Assembly (NCBI GenBank): GCA_902826455.1
Contig: CADEEV010000008.1
Span: 62,001 to 126,000, forward strand
DNA: 64,000 nt
Direction of reading: 5' to 3'
Origin: an uncultured Acidobacteriota bacterium
GTDB taxonomy: Bacteria > Acidobacteriota > Vicinamibacteria > Fen-336
The notes beneath the pieces are model-generated. The model was not told the DNA's origin, made no database searches, and was given only the letters and a program-made list of their open reading frames with translations. Of this stretch, positions 45,011 through 53,819 are shown piece after piece (within the stretch, counting starts at the first letter, position 1; each line of letters opens with the position of its first letter). A program made the position numbers and the translations under genes.

Positions 45011-45855
45011 GGCAGGGCCAGACCGACCCCCGGGATCCCGGCCGCCTCCACGGGCAGCCCCACGCCGGCCGCCCCCCCTCCCCGCACCGCGCGCGCCCCC
45101 CCCCCCGACAGAGGCCGCGCCATCGCCGACGCCCCGGGCCCGACCACGCGGACGTGGGGCGAGGCTCCATCGCCGGCCAGCGTCGCGGTCCGCAACACCT
45201 CGGCCGCGACGCGCTCGGTCTCGTCCAGGCCCGCCACGCGAAGCCGGCTGCGGAACACGCGCAGCGAGCCGCCGATGTGGGCCGCGAGGCTCAGGGCGGT
45301 GTCGCCGAGGATGACGTCGACGGTCGAGTCGGCGCGTCCGGGAAGGCGCAGCAGGCCCTCGAGGGCCGCCATGGAGGCGAGATCGACGCGCTCCACGGTC
45401 AAGCCGGCGGCCTCGGCGACGCTCTCGTAGCCCTCGACCACCCGGCGCCGGATCGCGATGCCGAGAAAGCGCCCGTGCCCGAGGCTGCGCACGTCGACGA
45501 GAGCGTCCGCGGCGGGGTACGGGAGGCTCGTCGACAGGCGGAACCGGGCCTGCTCCACCGGGGCGATCCCGCTCGTGGCCTCGAAGACCACGCCGCGGCC
45601 GGTGCCGTCCGGGAGGACGAGCGTCGCGCCCGTGCGCGACCCACCGATGCTGTCGAGCAGCCGGTTGAGCGTGGCCCGGACCGCCTCGGGATCCAGGACG
45701 TTGACGTCCGTCGGCGACGGCACCAGGGCGCCGCGCGCGAGCTCGAGTCGCGCCGCGCTCGCGAGCCGAGCCCCTCCCAGTCCGCGGGTGAGGCTGCCGC
45801 CGGACAGGGACGCGGCATCGAACGCCACGAGGGGTCTCGCGCGGGCCCACGGCAT
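45007..45855 (-). CDS. PilM/GspL-like actin-fold protein with an 11-G tract
   Basis: 282 residues from ATG 45855. Actin-like ATPase fold of the PilM/GspL cytoplasmic type: LVAFDAASLSGGSL, TLVLPDGTGRGVVFE, YPAADALVDVRSLG, IRRRVVEGYESVAEAAGL, VDVILGDTALSLAAHIGG. Shorter than typical PilM (about 350). PilM couples the pilus motor to PilN. Near residue 250 the coding strand has eleven consecutive G, so slippage would change the end of the protein and break the coupling with pilN. The -10 TATAAT ends six bases before the ATG; a leaderless message is likely. Confidence 0.75.
   Translation of the reverse strand: MPWARARPLVAFDAASLSGGSLTRGLGGARLASAARLELARGALVPSPTDVNVLDPEAVRATLNRLLDSIGGSRTGATLVLPDGTGRGVVFEATSGIAPVEQARFRLSTSLPYPAADALVDVRSLGHGRFLGIAIRRRVVEGYESVAEAAGLTVERVDLASMAALEGLLRLPGRADSTVDVILGDTALSLAAHIGGSLRVFRSRLRVAGLDETERVAAEVLRTATLAGDGASPHVRVVGPGASAMARPLSGGGARAVRGGGAAGVGLPVEAAGIPGVGLALP
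45096..45106. repeat. Homopolymer of 11 C (11 G on the coding strand)
   Basis: Eleven C in a row on the plus strand, inside the pilM-like gene, with a seven-C run nearby at 45072-45078. Homopolymers of this length are prone to slippage in replication and to sequencing error. Confidence 0.95.
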
Positions 45856-45861
45856 TTTTCG

Positions 45862-45867
45862 ATTATA
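45862..45867 (-). promoter_or_regulatory. -10 box TATAAT six bases before an ATG start (leaderless promoter)
   Basis: Perfect TATAAT on the minus strand, ending six bases before ATG 45855 of the pilM-like gene. No matching -35 box at 16-18 bases was found. Confidence 0.55.
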
Positions 45868-45890
45868 GACCTCGCCCCTTCGGAACCCGC

Positions 45891-45920
45891 TTGCCGCTCG
45901 TCGGGCCCGCGATCTATGAT
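45891..45920 (+). promoter_or_regulatory. Promoter of the EF-G-like gene
   Basis: TTGCCG (45891-45896), 18 bases, TATGAT (45915-45920), about 35 bases before ATG 45956, in the divergent gap with the pilM-like gene. Confidence 0.5.
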
Positions 45921-45955
45921 CCGCGACACTGCCGCATGTGAGCTCGGGGGGTTGC

Positions 45956-48058
45956 ATGAAGACCTTCGAAGCGCCGGGCATCCGCAACGTCGCCGTGGTC
46001 GGCCACGGCGGCTCGGGAAAGACCTCCCTCGTCTCCGCCCTGCTCTACGGCATGGGCGCCGTGAACCGGCTGGGCCGCGTCGACGACGGCTCGACCGTGA
46101 CGGACTTCGACCCCGACGAGATCGAGCGTCGCATCAGCCTGCAGACCGCCCTGGCCCACGGCGAGTGGCGCAAGACCAAGATCAACCTCCTCGACACCCC
46201 GGGCTACGCGAACTTCCTCTCGGAAGCGCGCGCCGCCCTGCGCGTCGCCGACGCGGCGCTGGTGGTGGTCGACGCCGTCGCCGGCGTCGAGGTGCAGACC
46301 GAGAAGGTCTGGCGCTACGCGGAGGAGTTCGGGCTGCCGCGCGTCGTGGTCGTGAACCGCATGGACCGCGAGCGCGCCTCCTTCGCCCGCACCCTAGAGT
46401 CCCTCGAGCGCAGCTTCGGCCGCGGTGTCGTTCCCGTCGCGATCCCCCTCGGCGAGGAGAAGGGCTTCGTGGGCATCGCGGACCTGCTGGCCAATCGCGC
46501 CGACGTGTACCACGACGACCAGAGCGGCCGGTTCGAGCAGGTCGACGTGCCCGACGGCATCAAGGCCGCGGCGACCGATGCCCTGGGCCGCCTCGTGGAG
46601 ATGGTCGCGGAGACGAACGAGGTGCTGCTGGAGGAGTTCTTCGAGAGCGGGACGCTCGGTCACGACGACCTGGTGAAGGGGCTGAGGGCGGCCGTCGCGG
46701 CCGGCAAGCTCTTTCCGGTGTTCCCCGTGTCGTCCCTGCGGAACATCGGCGTGCAGCCGCTCCTCGACGACGTCGTGGACCTGCTGCCCTCGCCGGCGGA
46801 TCGCGGGGCCAGTGTCGGACTCGATCCCACCCGCAAGACGGAGGCCGCGCGCAAGCCCGTCGCAGCCGAGCCGTTCTCGGCCTTCGTCTTCAAGACGCTG
46901 GCCGATCCCCACGCCGGGCGCCTGAGCCTGTTTCGCGTCTACTCCGGCACGTTCAAGTCGGACTCGACCGTTCACAACGCCTCGCGGGACCTGCCCGAGC
47001 GCGCCGGCCACCTGGAGTTCCTCCAGGGCAAGACCCCGGTGACCACCACCGAGATCCAGGCGGGGGACATCGGGGCCGTCGCGAAGCTCAAGGAGACCCA
47101 GACGAACGACACGCTGTGCGACAAGGCCCACCCGATCGCCTACCCGCCCATCGTGTTCCCCGAGCCGGCCACCACGTTCGCGATCGAGCCCAGGACGCGC
47201 GGCGACGACGACAAGATCTCGGTCGCGCTGCACCGCGTCATGGAAGAGGACCCGGTGCTGCGCCTGTCCCGGGACGCCCAGACCCACGAGATGCTCCTGT
47301 CGGGGGTCGGCCAGCTCCACATCGAGGTGGTGGTGGCGAAGCTGCGCAAGCGCTTCAAGGTCGAGGTCAACCTCAAGAAGCCGAAGATCCCGTATCGGGA
47401 GACCATCAAGACGGCCTCCGAGGGCCACGGGCGCCACAAGAAGCAGACCGGCGGCCACGGGCAGTTCGCGGACTGCAAGATCCGGGTGAAGCCCCTGCCT
47501 CGCGGCTCGGACTTCCAGTTCGTCGACGACATCTTCGGGGGCTCGATCCCCAAGAACTACATCCCTGCCGTGGAGAAGGGAATCCAGGAGGCGCGCCTGC
47601 GCGGGCTCGTCGCGGGGTTCCCGATGGTCGACTTCCAGGTCGAGCTCTACGACGGCCAGTACCACGACGTGGACTCGTCGGAGATGGCCTTCAAGATCGC
47701 GGGCTCCCTCGCCTACAAGGACGCCGTGGCCAAGAGCCGGCCGACGCTGCTCGAGCCCGTGATGAGCGTCGAGATCGCGGTCCCGGAGGAGTACGCCGGG
47801 GCGGTGATGGGCGATCTCTCGAGCCGTCGCGGCCGCCCCCAGGGCATGGAGCCCCGCGGCTCCCTGCAGGTGATCAAGGCCGAAGTGCCCCTGTCCGAGA
47901 TGCTCTCCTACGACGCCGAGCTCACGTCGATGACGGGGGCGCGCGGCTCCTACCACATGGAGATGTCGCACTACGACGAGGTGCCCGGCCACCTGCAGGA
48001 CAAGGTCGTGGCCGCCGCCCGTGCCGAGCACGGGGACCACCCGCGGGCCGAAGAGTAG
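45956..48058 (+). CDS. Elongation factor G-like GTPase (EF-G2 type paralogue)
   Basis: 700 residues from ATG 45956, with GGGGGG five bases upstream. Five-domain EF-G architecture. G1 is GHGGSGKTS rather than the AHIDAGKTT of housekeeping EF-G, which marks the EF-G2/EF-G-like group. G3 is DTPGYANF and G4 is VNRMD. Domain IV carries GRHKKQTGGHGQFADCKI and GGSIPKNYIPAVEKGI; domain V GRPQGMEPRGSLQVIKAEVPLSEM. Such paralogues may have roles under stress or in ribosome recycling; housekeeping fusA is expected in the str operon upstream of rplD, beyond the window. Starting at GTG 45938 would add six residues. Confidence 0.92.
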   Translation: MKTFEAPGIRNVAVVGHGGSGKTSLVSALLYGMGAVNRLGRVDDGSTVTDFDPDEIERRISLQTALAHGEWRKTKINLLDTPGYANFLSEARAALRVADAALVVVDAVAGVEVQTEKVWRYAEEFGLPRVVVVNRMDRERASFARTLESLERSFGRGVVPVAIPLGEEKGFVGIADLLANRADVYHDDQSGRFEQVDVPDGIKAAATDALGRLVEMVAETNEVLLEEFFESGTLGHDDLVKGLRAAVAAGKLFPVFPVSSLRNIGVQPLLDDVVDLLPSPADRGASVGLDPTRKTEAARKPVAAEPFSAFVFKTLADPHAGRLSLFRVYSGTFKSDSTVHNASRDLPERAGHLEFLQGKTPVTTTEIQAGDIGAVAKLKETQTNDTLCDKAHPIAYPPIVFPEPATTFAIEPRTRGDDDKISVALHRVMEEDPVLRLSRDAQTHEMLLSGVGQLHIEVVVAKLRKRFKVEVNLKKPKIPYRETIKTASEGHGRHKKQTGGHGQFADCKIRVKPLPRGSDFQFVDDIFGGSIPKNYIPAVEKGIQEARLRGLVAGFPMVDFQVELYDGQYHDVDSSEMAFKIAGSLAYKDAVAKSRPTLLEPVMSVEIAVPEEYAGAVMGDLSSRRGRPQGMEPRGSLQVIKAEVPLSEMLSYDAELTSMTGARGSYHMEMSHYDEVPGHLQDKVVAAARAEHGDHPRAEE

Positions 48059-48099
48059 CCCCTCCCAGCACGAGACAGGCGGCGGAAAAAAGAGTGAGA

Positions 48100-49638
48100 A
48101 TGCTGGACATGGATGCCTTGTCCCGTCAGCCCCGTCTCGGAAGGTCCGCGCTCGCGTCTTCCCTCGTCCTGAGCCTCGCGCTCCTCGTCGCCGGCGCCGC
48201 GCGTGGAGCCGACGACGCCGCTCCCAGGGTGGCGGGCCAGGACGTGCCTCCGCCCAAGCGCGTGCGCACCGTGCTTCCCGAGTTCCCGGCCGAAGCGCAG
48301 GCCCAGGGTCTGCACGGGATCGTGATCCTGGAGCTGGTCATCGGCACCGACGGGGTCGTCAGCGAGGCCAAGGTGGTGCGCAGCATTCCGCCCTTCGACG
48401 ACGCGGCCCTGGCCGCCGTGAAGAAGTGGGAGTACGAGGTCACGAAGCTGGACGGCAAGCCGGTCCGGGTGGTCCTGACGGTCCCGATCACCTTCGCGCT
48501 GAAGCTGCCCGACGTGTCGCGACAGGACGGCATCCCGGAGCTCCGGCAGGGCGCGACGCCCGTGTTCCCCAACGCCAAGGGCGGCGCCAAGGTCACGGCC
48601 GATATCACCCTCGATCCCGACGGGCGCATCGCGGACGCCCTGGTGACCGAGGGGGACAGCCCGTGGGCCGACGCGATCCTGCAGGCGCTGCGTACCTGGC
48701 GCTTTGCGGCCGTCGAAGAGCCGGCGACCTACGCGTTCCGCCTCGAGGCGGAGTTCCAGCCGGCGAAGGGCGACAAGCCGCAGAAGGTCGCGATGCGCCT
48801 CTCCGGCCTGCGCAAGACCGCGAGCGCCGCGACACCCGCCCCGACGCCTTCACCGGCGCCCGTCGCCGAGGCCGCGCCGGCGGCCGCTCCGACGGCCGTC
48901 GCGAGCACCCCCGCTCCGGCGCCCGTGACGCCGCCGGCGACGGCGGCCAGCGCCCCCGAACCGGCGAAGCCCGTGGCCGTGGCGCCCGCTCCGGCGAAGC
49001 CGGCGACGAAGGCCGCCCAACCGGCGACCGAGGTGCTGAGCGTGCCGCTGCCGCCCCAGCCGGTCGCGGCGTCGACGCCGCCCCCGCCGCCGCTCCAGCC
49101 GGGCGTGTCCGCGGTGGAGGGAGTCGCCCTGGCCCTGGGCGTGCCCGATCTCACGACCGGGCGCCGACCTTCGGCTCCGCCCTTCGCGCGCCTCGCCGGG
49201 GAGTACGGGGCGGTGAACGTGATGTTCGCGGTGAACGCCGCGGGCGCGGCCTCGGTGCTTTCCACGGACGGCCCGGCGCTGCTCAAGCCCGCGGCCGAAG
49301 TGACCGTGAACTCCTGGGGCTTCCGCCGCACGTCCGCGGAGCGCCTCTACCTCACGGCCGCCGTGACGTATCGCGCCGAGGGCGCCCAGGCGGTCGTGAC
49401 GCCGACGCCGATCGAGTTGCAGCCCGCTCCCAAGCCGGCTCCGACGCCTCTCGTGGTGCCGGTAGCCCCGCCGGTCGCGCCACCGGCCGCTCCGGCCCCG
49501 TCCCTTCCGACCGCGACGCCCTTGCCCCTGGCACCGACACCGCCGCCGCCGGTCGTGGCGACGCCCGCTCCGGCTCCGCTCGCGACGCCGGTGCCGACGC
49601 CGTCTCCGACGCCGCAGCCGCCGGCCCCGCGGCCCTAG
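48100..49638 (+). CDS. Exported protein with three TonB-C-like modules and Pro/Ala linkers
   Basis: 512 residues from ATG 48100. Signal peptide about 10-36 (LASSLVLSLALLVAGAARGA). Module 1 about 48-130 is a clear TonB C-terminal domain (VRTVLPEFPAEAQAQGLHG, VILELVIGTDGVVSEAKVV, KKWEYEVTKLDGKPV). Module 2 about 140-225 (GAKVTADITLDPDGRIADAL, ALRTWRFAAVEEPATYAF). After a Pro/Ala/Thr linker, module 3 about 360-430 has the same strand plan (AVNVMFAVNAAGAASVLS, NSWGFRRTSAERLY). It ends in a Pro-rich tail. No membrane anchor after the signal, so it is likely periplasmic. It starts 41 bases after the EF-G-like gene. Confidence 0.83.
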   Translation: MLDMDALSRQPRLGRSALASSLVLSLALLVAGAARGADDAAPRVAGQDVPPPKRVRTVLPEFPAEAQAQGLHGIVILELVIGTDGVVSEAKVVRSIPPFDDAALAAVKKWEYEVTKLDGKPVRVVLTVPITFALKLPDVSRQDGIPELRQGATPVFPNAKGGAKVTADITLDPDGRIADALVTEGDSPWADAILQALRTWRFAAVEEPATYAFRLEAEFQPAKGDKPQKVAMRLSGLRKTASAATPAPTPSPAPVAEAAPAAAPTAVASTPAPAPVTPPATAASAPEPAKPVAVAPAPAKPATKAAQPATEVLSVPLPPQPVAASTPPPPPLQPGVSAVEGVALALGVPDLTTGRRPSAPPFARLAGEYGAVNVMFAVNAAGAASVLSTDGPALLKPAAEVTVNSWGFRRTSAERLYLTAAVTYRAEGAQAVVTPTPIELQPAPKPAPTPLVVPVAPPVAPPAAPAPSLPTATPLPLAPTPPPPVVATPAPAPLATPVPTPSPTPQPPAPRP

Positions 49639-49657
49639 CCGTCGGGCCCTGAAAATG

Positions 49658-49690
49658 CGAACGGGCAGGCCGTCCTGGCCTGCCCGTTCG
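49658..49690. terminator. Bidirectional hairpin terminator between convergent operons
   Basis: A 14-bp perfect stem (CGAACGGGCAGGCC / GGCCTGCCCGTTCG) with a five-base loop. For the minus-strand ribosomal operon it is followed by CATTTT; on the plus strand the T content is poor. Confidence 0.75.
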
Positions 49691-49710
49691 GTTCGAGACG
49701 ACGAAGAGAA

Positions 49711-50220
49711 CTACTCGGCGGCCTTCTCGGCCTTGGCCTTCTTCGCCGGCTTGGCTTTCTTGGGCGCGGCGGCGTCGGCGTCCTTCTTGGCCGCCTTTTC
49801 CTTCGCGGGCGCCTTCTCCTTCACGGTCGCCTTCTGCTCCTTGGTCTCGACCTTGTACTCGGAGCCCAGGAGCTCGACGATGGCCATCTCGGCGCCGTCA
49901 CCGCGGCGCGGGCCGAGGCGGAGGATGCGCGTGTAGCCGCCCGGACGCGCCGCGAAGCGCGCGCCGAGGCTGTCGAAGAGCTTCTTGACGATCGTCTGGT
50001 CCTTGATGTCGCGCAGGACCAGGCGCCGCGCGTGGAGCCGACCGTCCTCGCGCTTGGCCAGGGTGATGATCTTCTCGGCGAAGGGACGCAGCTCCTTCGC
50101 CTTGGCGAGGGTCGTCTGGATCCGCTCGCGCTCGAACAGAGCGGTGGCGAGATTCCGGAGAAGGGCGATCCGATGGGGCGTCACGCGCCCCAGCTTGCGG
50201 TAACCGACTCTGTGTCGCAT
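49711..50220 (-). CDS. rplQ: Large-subunit ribosomal protein bL17
   Basis: 169 residues. Core of about 120 residues ([58 protein letters not shown]) followed by a 45-residue Lys/Ala tail that is absent from the E. coli protein. Last gene of the ribosomal cluster, seven bases after rpoA, ending at the hairpin 49658-49690. Confidence 0.97.
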   Translation of the reverse strand: MRHRVGYRKLGRVTPHRIALLRNLATALFERERIQTTLAKAKELRPFAEKIITLAKREDGRLHARRLVLRDIKDQTIVKKLFDSLGARFAARPGGYTRILRLGPRRGDGAEMAIVELLGSEYKVETKEQKATVKEKAPAKEKAAKKDADAAAPKKAKPAKKAKAEKAAE

Positions 50221-50227
50221 GGCCTTC

Positions 50228-51217
50228 TTACTGGTTCTGAGCCTGCGGGTAGTTGTCGAGCTTCATGCCGAGGGAGAGACCCATGCTGGTGAGGATCTCC
50301 TTGATCTCGTTGAGCGACTTCCGCCCGAAGTTCTTGGTCTTGAGCATCTCGGCTTCGGTCTTCTGCACGAGCTCGCCGATCGTCCGGATGTTCGCGTTCT
50401 TGAGGCAGTTGTAGGAGCGCACCGAGAGCTCCATCTCGTCGACGCTCTTGCCGAGCTTCTCCCACCAGATCTCGCGATCCGCCGGGTTCACCTCGACCGC
50501 CTGCTCCTCGGAAGCCTCGTCCTCTTCGATGTTGATGAAGATCGTGAGGTGGTCCTTCATGAGCTTCGACGCGAGACCGACGGCGTCACGCGGCGTGACG
50601 GCGCCGTTCGACCAGACCTCGATCGTCAGCTTCTCGTAGTCGGTGGCCTGGCCGACGCGGGCGTTCTCGACGAAGTAGTTGACCTTCTTGATCGGCGAGT
50701 GGACGGAGTCCACCGGGATCCAGCCGATCGACAGGTCCTCGTCGAAGTTCTTGTCGGCCGAGACGTAGCCGCGCCCGGGCTTCACGCGCATCTCGATCGT
50801 CAGGGTCGAGTTCTGGCCGAGGGTCGCGACGTAGGCCTCCGGGTCCAGGATCTCGATGTCGGGATCGGACGTGATGTCCTTCGCGCGCACCTCGCCCGCC
50901 TGGGACGTCTTCAGGGTGAGGGTCTTGGGATGGTCGACGTGCATCTTGAGCGGGATGCGCTTCAGGTTGAGGATCAGGTCCGTCGTGTCCTCCATCGCCC
51001 CGGGAATCGGGGAGAACTCGTGGAGGACGCCCTCGACGCGAACCGCGGTGATGGCCGCGCCTTCGATCGAGGACAGCAGCACCCGGCGCAGCGAGTTCCC
51101 CACGGTCGTGGCGAACCCCCGCTCGAAGGGCTGTGCGTGGAAGCGGCCGTAGTGGTCGGTCAGGCTCTCCCGATCGACCTCGAGGCGCTTCGGCTTCTGG
51201 AAACCTTTCCAAAGCAT
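50228..51217 (-). CDS. rpoA: RNA polymerase alpha subunit
   Basis: 329 residues, ATG start. N-terminal dimerisation domain ([27 protein letters not shown]) and C-terminal alpha-CTD ([22 protein letters not shown] written here as [19 protein letters not shown], then [18 protein letters not shown]) are complete. Sits between rpsD and rplQ as usual. Confidence 0.99.
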   Translation of the reverse strand: MLWKGFQKPKRLEVDRESLTDHYGRFHAQPFERGFATTVGNSLRRVLLSSIEGAAITAVRVEGVLHEFSPIPGAMEDTTDLILNLKRIPLKMHVDHPKTLTLKTSQAGEVRAKDITSDPDIEILDPEAYVATLGQNSTLTIEMRVKPGRGYVSADKNFDEDLSIGWIPVDSVHSPIKKVNYFVENARVGQATDYEKLTIEVWSNGAVTPRDAVGLASKLMKDHLTIFINIEEDEASEEQAVEVNPADREIWWEKLGKSVDEMELSVRSYNCLKNANIRTIGELVQKTEAEMLKTKNFGRKSLNEIKEILTSMGLSLGMKLDNYPQAQNQ

Positions 51218-51242
51218 CTTGTTTAGAGTCCTCTCTTCTCTC

Positions 51243-51878
51243 TTACTTCGAGTACAGCTCGACGATCAGCTGCTCCTGGATCGGGAAGTTCACGTCGTCG
51301 CGCGCGGGCAGCGACAGGACCTTTCCCTTGGCGCCATCGGCGTCCAGCTCCAGCCACTTCGGGATGCCGCGGGACTTCACGTCCTCGAGGGACTCCGCGA
51401 CGAAAACGTTCTTGGCGGCGCGCGCGCCCAGGGCGACCTGGTCGCCGACGCTCACCTGGTACGACGCGATGTTGACCTTCTTGTCGTTGACCTTCACGTG
51501 GCCGTGGTTCACGAGCTGGCGCGCGGCGGCGCGCGTGGTCGCGAAACCGAGGCGGTAGACGGTGTTGTCGAGGCGCCGCTCGAGCATGCTGAGCAGCGTC
51601 TCGCCGACGACGCCCTTCTCCTTGGAGGCGCGCTCGAAGGTCAGGCGGAACTGCTTCTCGAGCAGCCCGTAGATGCGCTTCACCTTCTGCTTCTCGCGAA
51701 GCTGCAGGCCGTAGCCCTGGACCTTCGTCTTGACGCGGGCGCCCTTGCCGTGCTGACCGGGCGGGTAGTTGCGCCGCTCGATGGCCGCCTTGCCGCTGGT
51801 GTCGCGACGTCCCTTCAGGAAGAGGTTGACGCCCTCGCGGCGGCTCAGCTTTCCGGTGGGTCCGATGTATCTCGCCAC
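51243..51878 (-). CDS. rpsD: Small-subunit ribosomal protein uS4
   Basis: 211 residues, GTG start. Primary 16S binder. The N-terminal domain lacks the zinc cysteines ([21 protein letters not shown]), so this is the cysteine-free form. S4 RNA-binding domain: [30 protein letters not shown]. In enteric bacteria S4 represses the alpha operon; no corresponding pseudoknot was traced here. Confidence 0.98.
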   Translation of the reverse strand: MARYIGPTGKLSRREGVNLFLKGRRDTSGKAAIERRNYPPGQHGKGARVKTKVQGYGLQLREKQKVKRIYGLLEKQFRLTFERASKEKGVVGETLLSMLERRLDNTVYRLGFATTRAAARQLVNHGHVKVNDKKVNIASYQVSVGDQVALGARAAKNVFVAESLEDVKSRGIPKWLELDADGAKGKVLSLPARDDVNFPIQEQLIVELYSK

Positions 51879-51890
51879 TATCTTGCTCCC

Positions 51891-52301
51891 TTACACCCGG
51901 CGCCGCTTGGGCGGCCGGCAACCGTTGTGCGGAATCGGGGTGACGTCGCGGATCGACTTGATCTCGATCCCGGCCGCCTGCAGGGCGCGGATCGCCGATT
52001 CGCGTCCGCTGCCCGGGCCCTTCACGCGGATGTCCACGGAGCGCAGGCCGGAATCCTTGGCCGCGGTCGCGCAGGTGGTGGCCGCCTGCTGGGCGGCGAA
52101 GGGCGTGCCCTTGCGGGAGCCCTTGAAGCCCAGTGTGCCCGAGGAGGACCACGAGACCACGTTCCCCTCGAGGTCAGTGATCGTCACGTGGGTGTTGTTG
52201 AAGGAGGCATGGATGTGCACGATGCCGTGCACGACGTGCTTCTTCTCCTTCTTGCTCTTCTTCGGCGTCGCGACCTTGCCGGTCGTCGGGGTCGTGCTCA
52301 T
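51891..52301 (-). CDS. rpsK: Small-subunit ribosomal protein uS11
   Basis: 136 residues with a basic N-terminal tail. [42 protein letters not shown], and the conserved C-terminus [18 protein letters not shown]. Ten bases after rpsM. Confidence 0.98.
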   Translation of the reverse strand: MSTTPTTGKVATPKKSKKEKKHVVHGIVHIHASFNNTHVTITDLEGNVVSWSSSGTLGFKGSRKGTPFAAQQAATTCATAAKDSGLRSVDIRVKGPGSGRESAIRALQAAGIEIKSIRDVTPIPHNGCRPPKRRRV

Positions 52302-52311
52302 GGTTTGTCTC

Positions 52312-52695
52312 CTACGCCTTCGGGGCGGCGGCCTTGGGGCGGATCAGGCTGCGACGGGGCCCCTTGCGCGTGCGGGCGTTCGTATGGGTGCGCTGGCCCC
52401 GCACCGGCAGGCTGCGGCGGTGGCGCATGCCCCGGTAGGAGCCGACCTCCATGAGCCGCTTGATGTTCATGGCGATCTCCTTGCGGAGATCGCCTTCGAT
52501 GCTGCCTTCGGCCTCGATGGCCTTCGCGATCTTGGACACCTCCTCCTCGGAGAGGTCCTTGACGCGCACGGCGACGTCGATGCCGGACTTCTTGAGGATG
52601 GAGTTGCTGCGGGCGACCCCGATCCCGTAGATGTACGTGAGGGCGATCCCGATCCGCTTCTGACGCGGAAGGTCGATGCCTGCGATGCGTGCCAT
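52312..52695 (-). CDS. rpsM: Small-subunit ribosomal protein uS13
   Basis: 127 residues. [34 protein letters not shown], and the C-terminal basic segment [20 protein letters not shown] that reaches the P-site tRNA. Three bases after rpmJ. Confidence 0.98.
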   Translation of the reverse strand: MARIAGIDLPRQKRIGIALTYIYGIGVARSNSILKKSGIDVAVRVKDLSEEEVSKIAKAIEAEGSIEGDLRKEIAMNIKRLMEVGSYRGMRHRRSLPVRGQRTHTNARTRKGPRRSLIRPKAAAPKA

Positions 52696-52698
52696 GCT

Positions 52699-52812
52699 CT
52701 ACCCCTGCCTCTGCTTGTGCTTCTGGTTCGCGCAGATGATCCGCACCACTCCCTGGCGCCGGACCACTTTGCACTTCACGCAGATCTTTTTGACCGAAGA
52801 CCTAACTTTCAC
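52699..52812 (-). CDS. rpmJ: Large-subunit ribosomal protein bL36
   Basis: 37 residues from GTG 52812 to TAG 52699. Starts [19 protein letters not shown] and ends KHKQRQG. Zinc ligands Cys11, Cys14, Cys27 and His32 are all present, so it is the zinc-binding (C+) form. It sits between infA and rpsM, its usual place. Confidence 0.96.
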   Translation of the reverse strand: MKVRSSVKKICVKCKVVRRQGVVRIICANQKHKQRQG

Positions 52813-52822
52813 GTTCCTTACC

Positions 52823-53047
52823 TCAGGACCTACGGCGGACGATGCGCCCGCGCGTCATGTCGTACGGCATCAGTTCCACGACCACTCCGTCTCCCGTGCG
52901 CACCCGCGTCACGGCCGCGGCGCCCCCGGAGAGATGGGCGGTCACCACCGCGCGGCTCTCGTTCTCGAGCTCCACGCGGTAGAGCGCGTTCGGCAACGAC
53001 TCCGTCACCCGGCCGTTCACCTCGAGGCCCTTGCCTGCATCAGGCAT
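52823..53047 (-). CDS. infA: Translation initiation factor IF-1 (ribosomal-cluster copy)
   Basis: 74 residues. [19 protein letters not shown] and [15 protein letters not shown] are IF-1 signatures. The middle is diverged: the conserved HISGKMRKNYIRI region reads [19 protein letters not shown], losing the basic GKMR cluster. ATG lies inside the end of map (8-base overlap ATGCCTGA). The stand-alone copy at 377 keeps GKMRQYRIRV, so the two copies have diverged in complementary parts. Confidence 0.93.
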   Translation of the reverse strand: MPDAGKGLEVNGRVTESLPNALYRVELENESRAVVTAHLSGGAAAVTRVRTGDGVVVELMPYDMTRGRIVRRRS

Positions 53048-53819
53048 GGCTCTCGCGGCCCTGGGCGAAGGGGTACGGCTCCGACAGGATCCAGGGCCCG
53101 TGCTCCGTCACCGCGATCGACAGCTCGAAGTGGGCCGACAGGCTTCCGTCGGCGGTCACGGCCGTCCAGTCGTCGTCGAGGACCCGCACCTCGGGCCCGC
53201 CGACGTTGACCATGGGCTCGATGGCCAGGCACATGCCGGCCACGAGGCGCTCGCGGCGCCCGGGCGGGCCGTAGTTCGGGACCTGGGGCTCCTCGTGGAG
53301 GCTCGTCCCGATGCCGTGGCCGACGAACTCGCGCACGACCGAGTAGCCGCCGGCCTCGGCCAGGTTCTGGACCGCGTGGCCGATGTCGCCGACGCGCTTG
53401 CCGGGCCAGCACTGGGCGATCCCCGCCTTCAGGGAATCCTCGGTGACCTGCAGCAGGCGCCGGGCCTCGGGGCTCGCCTCGCCCACCGCCACGGTCCGGG
53501 CGGCGTCACCGTAGAACCCGTCCACGATGCAGCCTAGGTCGAGGCCCACGATGTCGCCCTGCTTCAGCTTGCGCGAGCCGGGGATGCCGTGGACGACCTC
53601 CTCGTTGACCGAGATGCACAGCGTCGCCGGATAGCCCCGGTAGCCGAGGAACGCGGGCTTGGCGCCGGCCTTGCGGATCTCGTCGAGAGCAATCTTGTCG
53701 AGCTCCTTCGTCGTGACGCCCGGCTGCGCCGCGGCGGCGAGCACGCCCAGGGTGTCGACGACGATGGTGCACGCGCGGTGCATCTTCTGGAGCTCGGCCC
53801 AGGACTTCTGCACGCTCAT
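53040..53819 (-). CDS. map: Methionine aminopeptidase type I
   Basis: 259 residues from ATG 53819, which overlaps the adk stop. Removes N-terminal Met. Metal ligands: Asp in VGLDLGCIVDGFYGDAARTV (two), His in REFVGHGIGTSLHEEP, Glu in MCLAIEPMVN, Glu in SAHFELSIAVTEHGP region. Full length; no extra zinc finger. Confidence 0.98.
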   Translation of the reverse strand: MSVQKSWAELQKMHRACTIVVDTLGVLAAAAQPGVTTKELDKIALDEIRKAGAKPAFLGYRGYPATLCISVNEEVVHGIPGSRKLKQGDIVGLDLGCIVDGFYGDAARTVAVGEASPEARRLLQVTEDSLKAGIAQCWPGKRVGDIGHAVQNLAEAGGYSVVREFVGHGIGTSLHEEPQVPNYGPPGRRERLVAGMCLAIEPMVNVGGPEVRVLDDDWTAVTADGSLSAHFELSIAVTEHGPWILSEPYPFAQGRESHA

